In this document: positions 26,020-35,656 of the stretch, piece by piece
How the letters are laid out: every line of letters starts with the position of its first letter
Numbering within the stretch: position 1 is the first letter of the stretch
Origin: Streptomyces sp. TS71-3
GTDB taxonomy: Bacteria; Actinomycetota; Actinomycetes; Streptomycetales; Streptomycetaceae
Direction: 5' to 3'
NCBI RefSeq assembly: GCF_018327685.1
Contig: NZ_BNEL01000003.1
Coordinates: forward strand, 3,712,947-3,776,946
DNA: 64,000 nucleotides
Made by a program: the position numbers and the translations under genes
Notes under the pieces: generated by a model
Seen by the model: only the letters and a program-made list of their open reading frames with translations
Told to the model about the DNA's origin: nothing
The model's database searches: none

Positions 26020-27975
26020 ATGCAGCCGTCCCAGGCTCCCGCACCCGACCATCCCGGCTCCGCATCCGGCGGCCGGCTGGCCGGCTTCTTCCCGCCCGAG
26101 CTCGTGGCGGCCCGCATGCCGGCGATCGGGAAGTGGACCCCCGTGCCGCCGGCCGGGGACCGGGACGCCTGGCGGCCGGCGGACGGGGTGCGCGAGCGGG
26201 TCCTTGGCGCCGCGGCGGCCCCGCTCGGCGAGCCCTGGCCCGCCCTTCCGGCCGGCCTGTTCGCCCGGTTCGCGCGCGACGGCGACCGCTCCGCCCACCA
26301 GAGCCCGGTGGCCGCCCGCCGCGCCCGGCTCGCGAGGGCCGTGCTCGCCGCCGCGGTGGCCGGCGACGGCGCGGAGCCGTTCCTCGAAGAAGTGATGGAC
26401 GGCGTCTGGGCGCTCTGCGAGGAGACCACCTGGTGCTGGCCGGCCCACGACTTCCGCGTGCTCGGCGAGCCGGGCACCCTGCTCCCGGACCCCGAACGGC
26501 CCACCCTGGACCTGGGAGCAGCGGGCACCTGCGGCCTGCTCGCGCTCACCGACGCGATCACCGGAGACGCACTCGACCGGCTCGACCCGATGGTCCGCCG
26601 CCGGCTGCGCCACGAGGTCTCCGACCGCGTCCTGCGCCCCTACATGGAACGCGCCGAATGGGGCTGGTTCGACGGCAGCACCGCCAAACTGAACAACTGG
26701 AACCCCTGGATCCACTCGGACCTGCTGCTCGGCACCGCGCTCACCGTTAAGTCCCCGGAACGCCGCCTCGCGCTGGTGGGCCGCATCATCGAGGGCCTGG
26801 ACAACTACCTCGCCGCACAGCCGGCGGACGGCGGGTGCGACGAGGGCCCGCACTACTGGTGGCGGGCCGGCGCCAGCCTCTTCGAGTGCCTGGAGACCCT
26901 CACCTCGATGCTCGGCACCGACGCGGGCGTGTTCGGCCATCCGCTGATCCGTGCCATGGCGCGCTACCCGCTGGCCATGGGGATCGGCGACGGCTGGGTC
27001 GTGAACTTCGCGGACGGCCCCGCCCGGCTGAGGGAGACCACCCCCGCGGTGCTGCACCGCTACGGCCGGCGCACCGGACAGCCCGACGTGAGCGCCCACG
27101 CCCGAGCCCTGCGCGGTGACGACGACGCCGTCCTGCCCGGCGAGGGAGCCCCGTTCGACCTCCGCCGGGTCCTCGACGCCCTCTTCGACCCCGAGTGGCG
27201 CACCGCGCCGCGGACCGGCTTCCCGCTGCCCGCGGGCACCTGGCTGCCCGACACCCAGGTCCTCGTCTCCCGGGCCGCGGGCGGCTCCCGCAAGGGCCTG
27301 CTGCTGGCCGCCAAGGGAGGCACCAACGACGAGAGCCACAACCACAACGACGTCGGCTCCTTCATCGTGGCGCTCGACGCCCGGCCGCTGATCGTCGACG
27401 CCGGCGTCGGCACCTACCGCAAGGAGACCTTCAACCGCGACCGGTACACCATCTGGTCGATGACCAGCCCCTACCACAACCTGCCCGTCGTGAACGGCGT
27501 GGCGCAGGCCGCCGGACCACCGTTCCGGGCCGCCGAGGTGGCGGCACGCACCGGCGCCGGAGCCGACGAGCTCACCCTCGACATCGCCGGGGCCTATCCG
27601 GACGAGGCCCGCCTGCGTTCCTGGACCAGGACGCTCCGGCTGGTGCGCGGCCCGGACGAGCACGTGACCGTCGACGACGCCTGGTCCAGCGAGGGCACGC
27701 CGTCGTCCCTCGCACTTCACCTCCTCGTGAGCGGCGACCTCACCCTCGACGGCACCGGCTCGGCGACGGTCACTCCCGCCCGCGGCCGGGGCGTCGGCGT
27801 CGCCTGGGACGCCACCGCCTTCAGCGCCAGCGCCGAGGCCGTCGCCCTGGACGACCCGGTGTTCACGCGGGTCTGGGGGCCGGCGCTGCACAGGCTGGTC
27901 CTCACCGCGCTCCGCCCGCCCCGCGACGGGAACCACCGGCTCACCGTGCGCCCGCTGCCCCCGGGCGACGGGTGA
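26020..27975 (+). CDS. Heparinase II/III family protein, putative polysaccharide lyase
   Basis: ATG 26020 follows GGGAGGACAG. The 651-residue protein has an N-terminal helical toroid (WNPWIHSDLLLGTAL, DEGPHYWWRAGASLFECLE) and a C-terminal beta-sandwich domain starting with SHNHNDVGSFIV, His440-Asp444, the heparinase II/III signature. GTYR and SPYHN provide further candidate active-site residues. No signal peptide is visible, so it likely acts inside the cell on imported oligosaccharides. Members cleave uronic-acid polymers such as heparan, alginate or ulvan-like chains; the exact substrate is open. The divergent importer probably supplies it. Confidence 0.8.
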   Translation: MQPSQAPAPDHPGSASGGRLAGFFPPELVAARMPAIGKWTPVPPAGDRDAWRPADGVRERVLGAAAAPLGEPWPALPAGLFARFARDGDRSAHQSPVAARRARLARAVLAAAVAGDGAEPFLEEVMDGVWALCEETTWCWPAHDFRVLGEPGTLLPDPERPTLDLGAAGTCGLLALTDAITGDALDRLDPMVRRRLRHEVSDRVLRPYMERAEWGWFDGSTAKLNNWNPWIHSDLLLGTALTVKSPERRLALVGRIIEGLDNYLAAQPADGGCDEGPHYWWRAGASLFECLETLTSMLGTDAGVFGHPLIRAMARYPLAMGIGDGWVVNFADGPARLRETTPAVLHRYGRRTGQPDVSAHARALRGDDDAVLPGEGAPFDLRRVLDALFDPEWRTAPRTGFPLPAGTWLPDTQVLVSRAAGGSRKGLLLAAKGGTNDESHNHNDVGSFIVALDARPLIVDAGVGTYRKETFNRDRYTIWSMTSPYHNLPVVNGVAQAAGPPFRAAEVAARTGAGADELTLDIAGAYPDEARLRSWTRTLRLVRGPDEHVTVDDAWSSEGTPSSLALHLLVSGDLTLDGTGSATVTPARGRGVGVAWDATAFSASAEAVALDDPVFTRVWGPALHRLVLTALRPPRDGNHRLTVRPLPPGDG

Positions 27976-28000
27976 CGGCCACCGGGTTCCGGGACCCCGC

Positions 28001-28044
28001 GGCGCCGGGCCCCGGCCCGCACGACGCTCCGGGGCCCCGGCGCC
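28001..28044. terminator. Bidirectional terminator candidate
   Basis: GGCGCCGGGCCCCGG (28001-28015) and CCGGGGCCCCGGCGCC (28029-28044) are nearly perfect inverted arms (one base bulge). They lie between the convergent lyase and beta-mannosidase genes. Confidence 0.6.
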
Positions 28045-28048
28045 ATGC

Positions 28049-30559
28049 TCAGCCCCGAGAGGCAGGCTCCGCCGCCTCGCCCACCGTGAACAGCGCCGCC
28101 CGCACCGCCTCGGCATCCGGCGCCGGCCAGCCCGTCACCCTGATCACGGCGCTCTCGCCGGGCAGCAGGGTCAGCACGCCGCGATCGGCCGCGGCCGTGG
28201 GCGCCAGCCGGTCGGCCTGGAGCAGCAGGTCCCGCAGCAGGGTGTGCGCCCGCACGACCACGACGGCAGCGCCCTCCGCCGTGTCCTCCGCGTACGTCGC
28301 GTCGGCCTCCACCAGCTCGACGTCGTAGCGGGGCTCCGGGTAGGCGAACGCCAGGTCCCGTACGGGGAAGTGGACGGCGCGCAGCCCTTCGGCGTCGGCC
28401 ACCAGGTACTCGGCGCCTGACGCGGCGTCCGGGACGGTGGCCGCGGGGAGCGGCGCCACGCCGACGGTGCGGGCCGCGGCCGGCACCGTCAGCTCCTCGT
28501 CGGCGATCAGCGCCCCGTCCGCGGAGAGGCGCCGCAGGCGCACCCGCGGCTCCCAGTCCCGCCCGGACTGGTTGACGGCGCACACCACCGGGCGCCCCTC
28601 GCGTACCTGCACCGTCAGCAACCGGTCCGCGTACAGCCGGCGCAGCTCGTGCCAGAGCGGCTTGAGCCGGCCGTCGCCGTCGACGGCGGCCCACGAGGTC
28701 ACCGGCCAGCAGTCGTTGAGCTGCCAGACGACGGCTCCGGCACACGTCGGCCAGTGGGAGCGCCAGTGCTCCACGCCGGTGGCCACCGCACGGACCTGGT
28801 TCACCTGCATGAGGTAGTGCCAGCGGTCGAAGTCGTCGTGGGGCACCTCGAAGTGGCGGGCGAGGCCGCGCTCCAGCTTGCCGTTGCCGTCCTCCGCCTT
28901 CTGGTGGTGCAGCATCCCCGGCGAGTCGGAAGCCGGCTCCTCACCGGGCAGGGCACGGCGCAGCGTCGCGTACGCGGGCGGGGCCTGCCAGCCGAACTCC
29001 GCCACGAACCTCGGGGCGCTGTCCAGGTAGTCGGTGTAGTCGGTCTGGTTCCACACCTCCCACAGGTGGGTGCAGCCGTGCGCCGGGTCGTCGGGCTCGT
29101 GGTCCCAGGAGCCGGACCACGGGCTGCCGGCCCAGTAGGGGCGGGTCGGGTCGGTCTCGGCGACGACGCGGGGGAGCAGGGCCAGGTAGTAGCCCTCTCC
29201 CCAGGTGTCGCCGGCGAGTTGCTCCTCCCAGTCCCAGAGGCGGTAGACCCACAGGTTCTCGTTGTTGCCGCACCACAGCACCAGGCTCGGATGCGGCATG
29301 AGACGGGCGACGTTCTCGCGCGCCTCGGCCTCCACCTCGGAGCGCAGCGGCTGCTGCTCGGGATAGGGCGCACAGGCGAAGAGGAAGTCCTGCCACACCA
29401 TCAGGCCGAGCTCGTCGCAGACGTCGTAGAAGTCGTCGCTCTCGTAGATGCCGCCGCCCCACACCCGCACCAGGTCCACCCCGGCCCGAGCGGCCTGCGT
29501 GAGCCGGTCGCGGTAGCGCTCCGGGGTGAGACGGGACGGGAAGACGTCGTCGGGGATCCAGTTGACGCCGCGGGCGAAGACGCGCTCGCCGTTGACGGCG
29601 AACGTGAACGCGGTGCCGTGCTCGTCGGCGGAGGTGTCCAGCAGGGCCGTGCGGAAGCCGATCCGCCGGGACCAGGTGTCGAGCGCGACCCCGCGGTCGT
29701 CGAGGAGCGTGACCCCGCAGTCGTACAGCGGCTGCTCGCCGTACCCGCGCGGCCACCACAGGTCCACCGAGGGCACGTCGACCACCGCCACCGCCGTGTC
29801 ACCGTCGAAGGCGACCTCCGCGGTGTGCTCTCCGCCGACCTGCACAAGAGCCCTCAGCGGCGCCCCGGTGGCCGAGGAGGTCCGCTCCACGTCGAGCCGC
29901 ACCTCCACGCGGCCCGCCGACCCGTCCACCGTGACGAGGGGCCGCACCCGTGCCAGCCGGGCGGTCGACCAGTGCTCCAGGCGCACCGGGCGCCAGATGC
30001 CGGCGGTGGGCAGGGACGGGCCCCAGTCCCAGCCGAACGAGCAGGCCATCTTCCGCAGCACGGACGGCGGCTTCGGATACGCCTCCAGCCGGGCACCGAG
30101 CCGTTCGCGCGCGGCCTCGGCCGCGGAGTGGGCGGAGGTGAAGCGCACGCAGAGCGCGGCGCCGGCGTCCAGGCGCCCGGTCACGTCGAACCGGTACCCG
30201 CGGTGCATGTTCTCCGTCCGGCCGATCAGGCGGTCGCCGAGGCGGATCTCGGCGACCGTGTCGAGCCCGTCGAAGACCAGGTCGGTGCGCTCGTGCGGGC
30301 TCTCCTGGGCCGGCACGGCCAGGTCGTACTGCCAGTCGGACCGCGCGACCCACTCCACCAGCAGCTCGTTCTGCCCGATGAACGGGTCCGGTATCCGGTC
30401 CGCGGCCAGCAGGTCGGTGTGGACGCATCCGGGGACCTGCGCCGGCAGGGCCTCTGCTCCGTGGCGCAGCGTCCATCCGTCGGCGAGCGGGACGACGTGC
30501 TTCCCGCCGGCGAGCGGGACGGCGTGCTTTATGGGTCCGGTGTGGTTCTGCGTGCTCAT
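28049..30559 (-). CDS. GH2 beta-mannosidase
   Basis: The 836-residue enzyme has the GH2 order: sugar-binding jelly roll (FDGLDTVAEIRLGDRLIG, FGWDWGPSLPTAGIWRPV), immunoglobulin-like domain, then TIM barrel with RVWGGGIYESDDFYD. The acid/base is Glu434 in WCGNNENLW, and the nucleophile is probably Glu521 in VAEFGWQ. This pattern is specific for beta-mannosidases among GH2. No signal peptide is present, so it works in the cytoplasm on imported manno-oligosaccharides or mannosylated glycans. It is the last gene of the operon, 120 bases after the sugar-binding protein. Confidence 0.92.
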   Translation of the reverse strand: MSTQNHTGPIKHAVPLAGGKHVVPLADGWTLRHGAEALPAQVPGCVHTDLLAADRIPDPFIGQNELLVEWVARSDWQYDLAVPAQESPHERTDLVFDGLDTVAEIRLGDRLIGRTENMHRGYRFDVTGRLDAGAALCVRFTSAHSAAEAARERLGARLEAYPKPPSVLRKMACSFGWDWGPSLPTAGIWRPVRLEHWSTARLARVRPLVTVDGSAGRVEVRLDVERTSSATGAPLRALVQVGGEHTAEVAFDGDTAVAVVDVPSVDLWWPRGYGEQPLYDCGVTLLDDRGVALDTWSRRIGFRTALLDTSADEHGTAFTFAVNGERVFARGVNWIPDDVFPSRLTPERYRDRLTQAARAGVDLVRVWGGGIYESDDFYDVCDELGLMVWQDFLFACAPYPEQQPLRSEVEAEARENVARLMPHPSLVLWCGNNENLWVYRLWDWEEQLAGDTWGEGYYLALLPRVVAETDPTRPYWAGSPWSGSWDHEPDDPAHGCTHLWEVWNQTDYTDYLDSAPRFVAEFGWQAPPAYATLRRALPGEEPASDSPGMLHHQKAEDGNGKLERGLARHFEVPHDDFDRWHYLMQVNQVRAVATGVEHWRSHWPTCAGAVVWQLNDCWPVTSWAAVDGDGRLKPLWHELRRLYADRLLTVQVREGRPVVCAVNQSGRDWEPRVRLRRLSADGALIADEELTVPAAARTVGVAPLPAATVPDAASGAEYLVADAEGLRAVHFPVRDLAFAYPEPRYDVELVEADATYAEDTAEGAAVVVVRAHTLLRDLLLQADRLAPTAAADRGVLTLLPGESAVIRVTGWPAPDAEAVRAALFTVGEAAEPASRG

Positions 30560-30679
30560 ACCTGTCCGTGTGTGGTCGGGGTGGTGCTCATGGTGTCCGT
30601 CGTGCGGCGGGGTGGCGCTCGTGCCGCCGGGGGCGTCGTGGCGGTGGCGTCGTGTGCTGCCGCAGGCCGCCGGCGCGCG

Positions 30680-32050
30680 CTACTGCTGTGCCGTGAGGAG
30701 TTTCCGGCTCTCCTTCGCCATCTGGGGGAAGACGTCGTCGTCCCGGTCGTGCGCGAAGAACTGCTGGAGCAGCGGGAGAAGGCTGCCCTGCAGGGCGGTT
30801 CCGTTGGCGTAGGGGATGTTCGGGAGGAGCTGCCCGCCCTGTTCCTGGGCCTGGAAGACCGACAGGTCGACGCCCTGCCCGGCCATCGCCCGTACCGAAG
30901 AGTTCACCGCGGACGGGATGGACGGCAGGAAGGTGCCGGTGCGGGACGCCGGGGTCTGGCACGCGGCGGATCCCATGTAGGAGACCCACTCCCAGGTGAG
31001 CTCGGGGTGTCTGGTACCGGACCAGATGGTGTTGCCGTTGGCGTTGCTGACCTCCGCGCGCCGGCCGGTGGGACCCTGCACGAGCGGCCCGACCCCGACC
31101 TTGGTGCCCGGCAGCTTCAGGAGGGTCCCCGCCTCCCAGGAACCGCCCTCGTAGACCGCGATCTTCCGGGAGCCGAGGAGCTGCGACCCGCTCGGCGCGT
31201 TCCCCGCGGAGGTGAACTGGCCCGCGGTGGGCGCGAACCCCTTGTCGGTCAGCCGCCGGAAGTAGTTCATGGTCGCCACGAAGCGCGGATCGTCGTACGT
31301 GAACTCGGTCGGCCAGTTCCCGGTGTTGCCGATCCGCCACCCCAGCGACGACGCGAACGGACGCCAGGTGGTGAGCCCGTTGAAGTCCTGCCCGAGCGGC
31401 CCCATGGCGCCGATCCCGTACACGGCGACGTGCCGCTTGTCGAAGCCGGCCTGATCGCCGCGGACCCCGCGCCGGTCGACGGTGAGGTGGGCGACCAGCT
31501 TCTCGAAGGTGCCGCCGTCCTTCGGGTTCCAGGTGAGGTGCTCGACGTCGGCGGGTGTGTAACCCGCCTTCCTGAGCATGTCCTCGTTGTAGTACATGGC
31601 CGCGGACGCCCAGTCCATCGGCAGCCCGTACTGCTGCCCGTCGCTGTACTTCCAGTCGTTCACGCCGACGGAGAACCTGCTCATGTCGAACCCGGACTTC
31701 CTGATCAACGGGTCGAGCGGCATGAGCTGCTTCAGGGACGCGTACTGCTGGAGGTACTGGACGCTGTTCATGAACGCGTCCGGTGCCGTGTCGGCGACGA
31801 AGCCGGAGAGCAGCTTGGTGAAGTAGTCCGTGGAGTCGTACTGCGTGATCTTCACCGTGACACCCGGGTGCTGCTTCTCGAAGGCGTCCGCGCACTCCTG
31901 GTACGCCACGGCCTGCTTGTCGTCCCAGGTCCACCAGTTGACGGTGGTGCCGCCGCCCGAGCCGGCGCCGGCACCGCAGCCGCTCGCCACCGCCGTACAG
32001 GCGAAGGCTGCTGCTGCGGCGGCCAGCCGGCGGCGGAGCCGTGTCGTCAT
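30680..32050 (-). CDS. Sugar ABC transporter substrate-binding lipoprotein
   Basis: The 456-residue protein has a basic N-terminus, hydrophobic core and lipobox VASGC (Cys25). TTVNWWTWDDKQAVAYQ begins the mature fold, and FEKQHPGVTVKITQYDSTDY and YGLPMDWASAAMYYNEDML are typical of CUT1 sugar-binding proteins. The ligand is probably a mannoside, judged from the adjoining beta-mannosidase. It lies 112 bases downstream of the second permease gene. Confidence 0.88.
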   Translation of the reverse strand: MTTRLRRRLAAAAAAFACTAVASGCGAGAGSGGGTTVNWWTWDDKQAVAYQECADAFEKQHPGVTVKITQYDSTDYFTKLLSGFVADTAPDAFMNSVQYLQQYASLKQLMPLDPLIRKSGFDMSRFSVGVNDWKYSDGQQYGLPMDWASAAMYYNEDMLRKAGYTPADVEHLTWNPKDGGTFEKLVAHLTVDRRGVRGDQAGFDKRHVAVYGIGAMGPLGQDFNGLTTWRPFASSLGWRIGNTGNWPTEFTYDDPRFVATMNYFRRLTDKGFAPTAGQFTSAGNAPSGSQLLGSRKIAVYEGGSWEAGTLLKLPGTKVGVGPLVQGPTGRRAEVSNANGNTIWSGTRHPELTWEWVSYMGSAACQTPASRTGTFLPSIPSAVNSSVRAMAGQGVDLSVFQAQEQGGQLLPNIPYANGTALQGSLLPLLQQFFAHDRDDDVFPQMAKESRKLLTAQQ

Positions 32051-32162
32051 GGTCGTCCCTTCTCAGTGGGTCGAGCGATGGGGGCGGGATCCGGGCGCGA
32101 CCGGTGCCGGACGGCGGGATCGGCCGGGCCGGATGGCCGCGCCGGGGGCGCCCGGTGGCCCG

Positions 32163-33092
32163 CTATTTGATGCCGGTGAAACCGATGGAATCGACGATGC
32201 GCCGGCCGAACGCCATGAAGAGGGCCAGCATCGGCAGCGCCGCGATCAGCGTCGCCGCCATCAGGCCGGCCCAGTCGGGCGCGGCCTGCGGGGAGGACTG
32301 CTTGAACACGCCGAGGGCCAGCGTGAGGGGCCGGGCGTGGTCGTTGTTGCTGACGAGCAGCGGCCAGAAGTACTCGTTCCAGGTGTTGATGAACGTCAGC
32401 AGCGACAGCGTCGCGATCGGCGCCGCCGACATCGGCAGCGTGATCCTGAAGAAGATCCGCAGCCGGCCGGCGCCGTCCATGATCGCGGCCTCTTCCGTCT
32501 CGCGGCTCAGCCCGAGCATGAACTGCCGCAGGAAGAAGACGTTGAACGCGGAGAAGAAGGCGCCGGGCAGGATCAGGCCGGTGAACCCGTTCAGCTGGTG
32601 GACGTCGCGGATGAAGACGAAGTTCGGCAGCAGCGTGAGGATGGTCGGCACCATCAGCGCGCTCAGCAGCACGTTGAAGACGGCGTCGCGACCCCTCCAG
32701 CGCAGCCGCGCGAAGGCGTACGCGGCGGCGGCCGAGCAGGAGACCACCAGCACCGTCTGGACGGTCGCGTAGATGATCGAGTTCCGCAGGTACAGCGGAG
32801 TGTCCAGGGAGGCGCCGGAGCCGCCCTGCGCCTGGGCCTGCGCCCGCGAGGCCAGCCCCAGGGCGCGTTCGAAGGCGCCCCAGGTGAAGTCGACCGGCAG
32901 CAGCGACGAGGGGCTGCTCGGCAGTTGGAGGTTGTTGGACAGGGCGGTGCGCAGGATCCAGTAGAACGGGAAGACGGTGACGGCGAGCACGACGACGAGG
33001 TACGCCCAGGCGAGCACGCGGCCCGGGGCGGGGCGCCGCCGGCGGCCGGCTATCGCGGCGGGGCGCGGCAGGGGTGTGGTGGCGGAGGTCAT
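32163..33092 (-). CDS. Carbohydrate ABC permease (MalG-like)
   Basis: ATG 33092 with GAGGAG upstream gives 309 residues and six membrane helices. The EAA loop reads EEAAIMDGAGRLRIFFRITLP, as in MalG-type subunits, and the C-terminus IVDSIGFTGIK is typical of them. It follows the MalF-like permease by 11 bases. The loop containing SRAQAQAQGGSG is Gln/Gly-rich and variable. Confidence 0.9.
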   Translation of the reverse strand: MTSATTPLPRPAAIAGRRRRPAPGRVLAWAYLVVVLAVTVFPFYWILRTALSNNLQLPSSPSSLLPVDFTWGAFERALGLASRAQAQAQGGSGASLDTPLYLRNSIIYATVQTVLVVSCSAAAAYAFARLRWRGRDAVFNVLLSALMVPTILTLLPNFVFIRDVHQLNGFTGLILPGAFFSAFNVFFLRQFMLGLSRETEEAAIMDGAGRLRIFFRITLPMSAAPIATLSLLTFINTWNEYFWPLLVSNNDHARPLTLALGVFKQSSPQAAPDWAGLMAATLIAALPMLALFMAFGRRIVDSIGFTGIK

Positions 33093-33103
33093 GGACGGGC
33101 TCC

Positions 33104-34060
33104 TCAACTGAGGTCGGACTCGCCGGCGCGCGCCAGCCGCATCTGGGCGTAGGTGACGGCGACGAGCAGCACGAAGAGCGCGAGCGACATCGTCGAGGCG
33201 TAGCCGAAGTCCAGCTCGCCGAAGCCCTTGCGGTAGATGTACATCTGCAGCACCAGCGACGCGTTCGCGGGCCCGCCCTGCGTGGTGACCTGCACGATGT
33301 CGAAGACCTGGAACGATCCGACGACGGTCAGCACCACGACCATGACCAGGATCGGCCGGAGCAGCGGCACGGTCAGCCTGCGGAACATCTGCATCTCACT
33401 CGCGCCGTCCAGGCGGCCGGCCTCGTAGACGGTGGGGGGTATCGTGCCGAGCCCGGCGAAGATCAGAACCGCGTTGTACCCGAGGGACTTCCACACGCTG
33501 ACGGCCGCCAGCGACGGCACGGCCCAGGCGCCGTCACCGAAGAACAGCGGATGCAGCCCGGTGACCTTCTCGATGACCTGGCTGACGATGCCGAGTTGGG
33601 GATCGAGCATCCACTGCCACACCAGCGCGGTGACGACTCCGGAGATCAGGAACGGAAGCAGGATCAGGCCGCGCACGACGGTCGACCGCGTCAGCCGGTG
33701 CATGACGACGGCCGTGAGCAGCGACAGCAGCACGCCGAAGACCACGGACAGTGCGACGAAGTAGACGGTGACGCCCAACGAGTGCCAGAACACGCCGTCG
33801 TGGAGCAGCTCGTCCCAGTTGGCGAGGCCGACCCAGCGCGCGGGGACGAGGATGTGGAACGACGTGAAGCTGTAGTACACGCCGCGTGCGGCCGGGTAGG
33901 CGAAGAACACCAGGAATCCGGCGACCGCGGGAGTGATGAGCAGCCAGGCCAGCCGCGCGTCACCCCGGTGGTGGACGGCCGGCGGGGCGGAGCGCCCTCG
34001 TCTTCGGCCCGGAGCCGCACCACCCGGGCCCGCCTGCCGGTCGTTCACGATCTGCGCCAC
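33104..34060 (-). CDS. Carbohydrate ABC permease (MalF-like)
   Basis: A GTG start at 34060 with GGGAGAG upstream gives 318 residues. Six helices and the EAA loop YEAGRLDGASEMQMFRRLTVPLLR identify a MalF-like subunit. It is the first gene of the mannoside operon (permease, permease, binding protein, beta-mannosidase). A longer frame upstream of the GTG consists of repetitive Arg/Pro/Thr sequence and is not coding. Confidence 0.88.
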   Translation of the reverse strand: MAQIVNDRQAGPGGAAPGRRRGRSAPPAVHHRGDARLAWLLITPAVAGFLVFFAYPAARGVYYSFTSFHILVPARWVGLANWDELLHDGVFWHSLGVTVYFVALSVVFGVLLSLLTAVVMHRLTRSTVVRGLILLPFLISGVVTALVWQWMLDPQLGIVSQVIEKVTGLHPLFFGDGAWAVPSLAAVSVWKSLGYNAVLIFAGLGTIPPTVYEAGRLDGASEMQMFRRLTVPLLRPILVMVVVLTVVGSFQVFDIVQVTTQGGPANASLVLQMYIYRKGFGELDFGYASTMSLALFVLLVAVTYAQMRLARAGESDLS

Positions 34061-34672
34061 AGCACACTCTCCCGGATGGCTACCTGACGGCGTGAGGGTG
34101 CTCCACCGGGTTCGCGGTGCACGGCGCGTGGCGCCGGGCCGGTCCACCGTGGTGGCGGCTCGGGGGTGCGGGAGCCGGGTGCCAGCACGGCGCGGTAGCC
34201 GTCGTGCGGCGGCGCGCCGGCGCGAGCGGCCCGTCAGGGACCCTCGCCTCGGGGAAGCAGGGTGACCGTATGCAGGGGCTCTTGGGCTGGTCAATCCATC
34301 GGCCCGTTTTTATTAGTAAATTACTGTCAGAGGTGGAGGGGTGGGCGGCGGGGGAGTGGATCTCCCGCTGTCGCCGGTCGCCGGTCGCCGGTCCCCGGTC
34401 GCCGGTCGCCGGTCGCCGGTCGATGCCGGGGCTGGGGCTGAGGTGTCGAGTCCTGATGGGCCATTCGGGTGATGGGATGGCCGGCGCACGGGAAACGAAG
34501 GGCCCGAGTTGCCGCGGTGGTGGGCAGGGGCGAGCCTGCTGGAGGGGCCAGAGCAGGTCCGGCACGGGGGCGGGGCGGCGAGGCGACGATGCCGGGCCTC
34601 TGTCACGCGACACTGGCCGGGGCCCCTCCCCGGGGCCGGAGCAGCGACGACGTCGGCTCAGGAGGCAGACCG
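34061..34672. promoter_or_regulatory. Control region of mannoside operon with AT-rich dyad and GTCGCCG tandem repeats
   Basis: No gene is supported. An AT-rich island at 34303-34327, rare in this window, contains the dyad AGTAAATTACT (34315-34325) and is a likely operator. At 34371-34422 about seven tandem copies of a 7-base unit (GTCGCCG, one variant GTCCCCG) occur. AGGAGG at its end serves the DUF5996 gene. No regulator gene is adjacent to the operon. Confidence 0.5.
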
Positions 34673-35656
34673 GTGACATCCCAGACCATGTCCACGAGTC
34701 AACCGTGGCCCCGGCTCCGCGTAGCGGACTGGACCGCCACACGGGACACCCTGCACATGTGGACGCAGATCGTCGGCAAGATCCGGCTGGCCCACGCACC
34801 CCTGGTCAACCACTGGTGGCAGGTCACCCTGTACGTCAGTCCCCGGGGACTGACCACCTCCGCCATCCCCCACCGCGGCGGAGCCTTCGACGTCGAGTTC
34901 GACTTCGTCGACCACCGGCTGCGCATCCGCAGCAGCGACGGTGCGGCCCGTGAGATCCCCCTGGAGTCCAAGACGGTGGCCAGGTTCTACCGGCAGACGA
35001 TGCACGCCCTCGACGAGCTTGGCATCGAGACACCCATCCGGGCCCGGCCGAACGAGGTGGAGCCGGCGATTCCCTTCGCGGAGGACGACCGGCACGCCTC
35101 CTACGATCCCGAGGCCGCCCAGCTGTTCTGGCGCCAGCTCGTGGACGCCAACCGTGTCATGGGGCATTTCCGCTCCCGTTTCGTCGGCAAGGTCAGTCCC
35201 GTGCACTTCTTCTGGGGCGCCATGGACCTGGCCTGCAGCCGCTTCTCAGGCCGCTCCGCCCCGCGCCACCCCGGCGGCGCGCCCCACTGCGGGGAGTGGG
35301 TGATGGTGGAGGGCTACTCGCAGGAACTGAGCAGCTGCGGCTTCTGGCCCGGCGGGGGCGACGAGGGAGCCTTCTACGCCTACGCCTACCCGGAGCCCGA
35401 GGGCTTCGCCGAGAGCCCCGTCACCCCGTCCGAGGCCTTCTACAGCAGGGAGAACGGGCAGTTCCTGCTGCCGTACGAGGCGGTCCGCACCGCGAGCGAT
35501 CCCGACGGCGCGCTCATGGGGTTCCTGCAGTCCACCTACGAGGCGGCCGCGGAACGAGGGCACTGGGACCGGTCGGCGCTGGAGGACGACCCGCGGCGGT
35601 GGGACCACGTGGACCCCGTGCGGCGGTGGGAGTACCGGCGCGAGGAGGTGGGTTGA
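34673..35656 (+). CDS. DUF5996 family protein
   Basis: A GTG start 8 bases after AGGAGG gives 327 residues; an ATG five codons later is possible. The protein is soluble and rich in Trp, His and Tyr: WPRLRVADWTATRDTLHMW near the start, LVNHWWQVTLYVSPRGLTT, and HFFWGAMDLACSRFSGR. These match the conserved DUF5996 family, whose function is unknown. It stands alone on the plus strand, with no operon partner. Confidence 0.8.
   Translation: MTSQTMSTSQPWPRLRVADWTATRDTLHMWTQIVGKIRLAHAPLVNHWWQVTLYVSPRGLTTSAIPHRGGAFDVEFDFVDHRLRIRSSDGAAREIPLESKTVARFYRQTMHALDELGIETPIRARPNEVEPAIPFAEDDRHASYDPEAAQLFWRQLVDANRVMGHFRSRFVGKVSPVHFFWGAMDLACSRFSGRSAPRHPGGAPHCGEWVMVEGYSQELSSCGFWPGGGDEGAFYAYAYPEPEGFAESPVTPSEAFYSRENGQFLLPYEAVRTASDPDGALMGFLQSTYEAAAERGHWDRSALEDDPRRWDHVDPVRRWEYRREEVG

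Noticed and set aside
28649..32170. A 1173-codon plus-strand open frame opposite the mannosidase and binding-protein genes
   Set aside because: It is antisense to two well-recognised genes, is rich in Arg, Gly and Pro with no domain, and exists only because GC-rich coding DNA keeps the opposite frame open.
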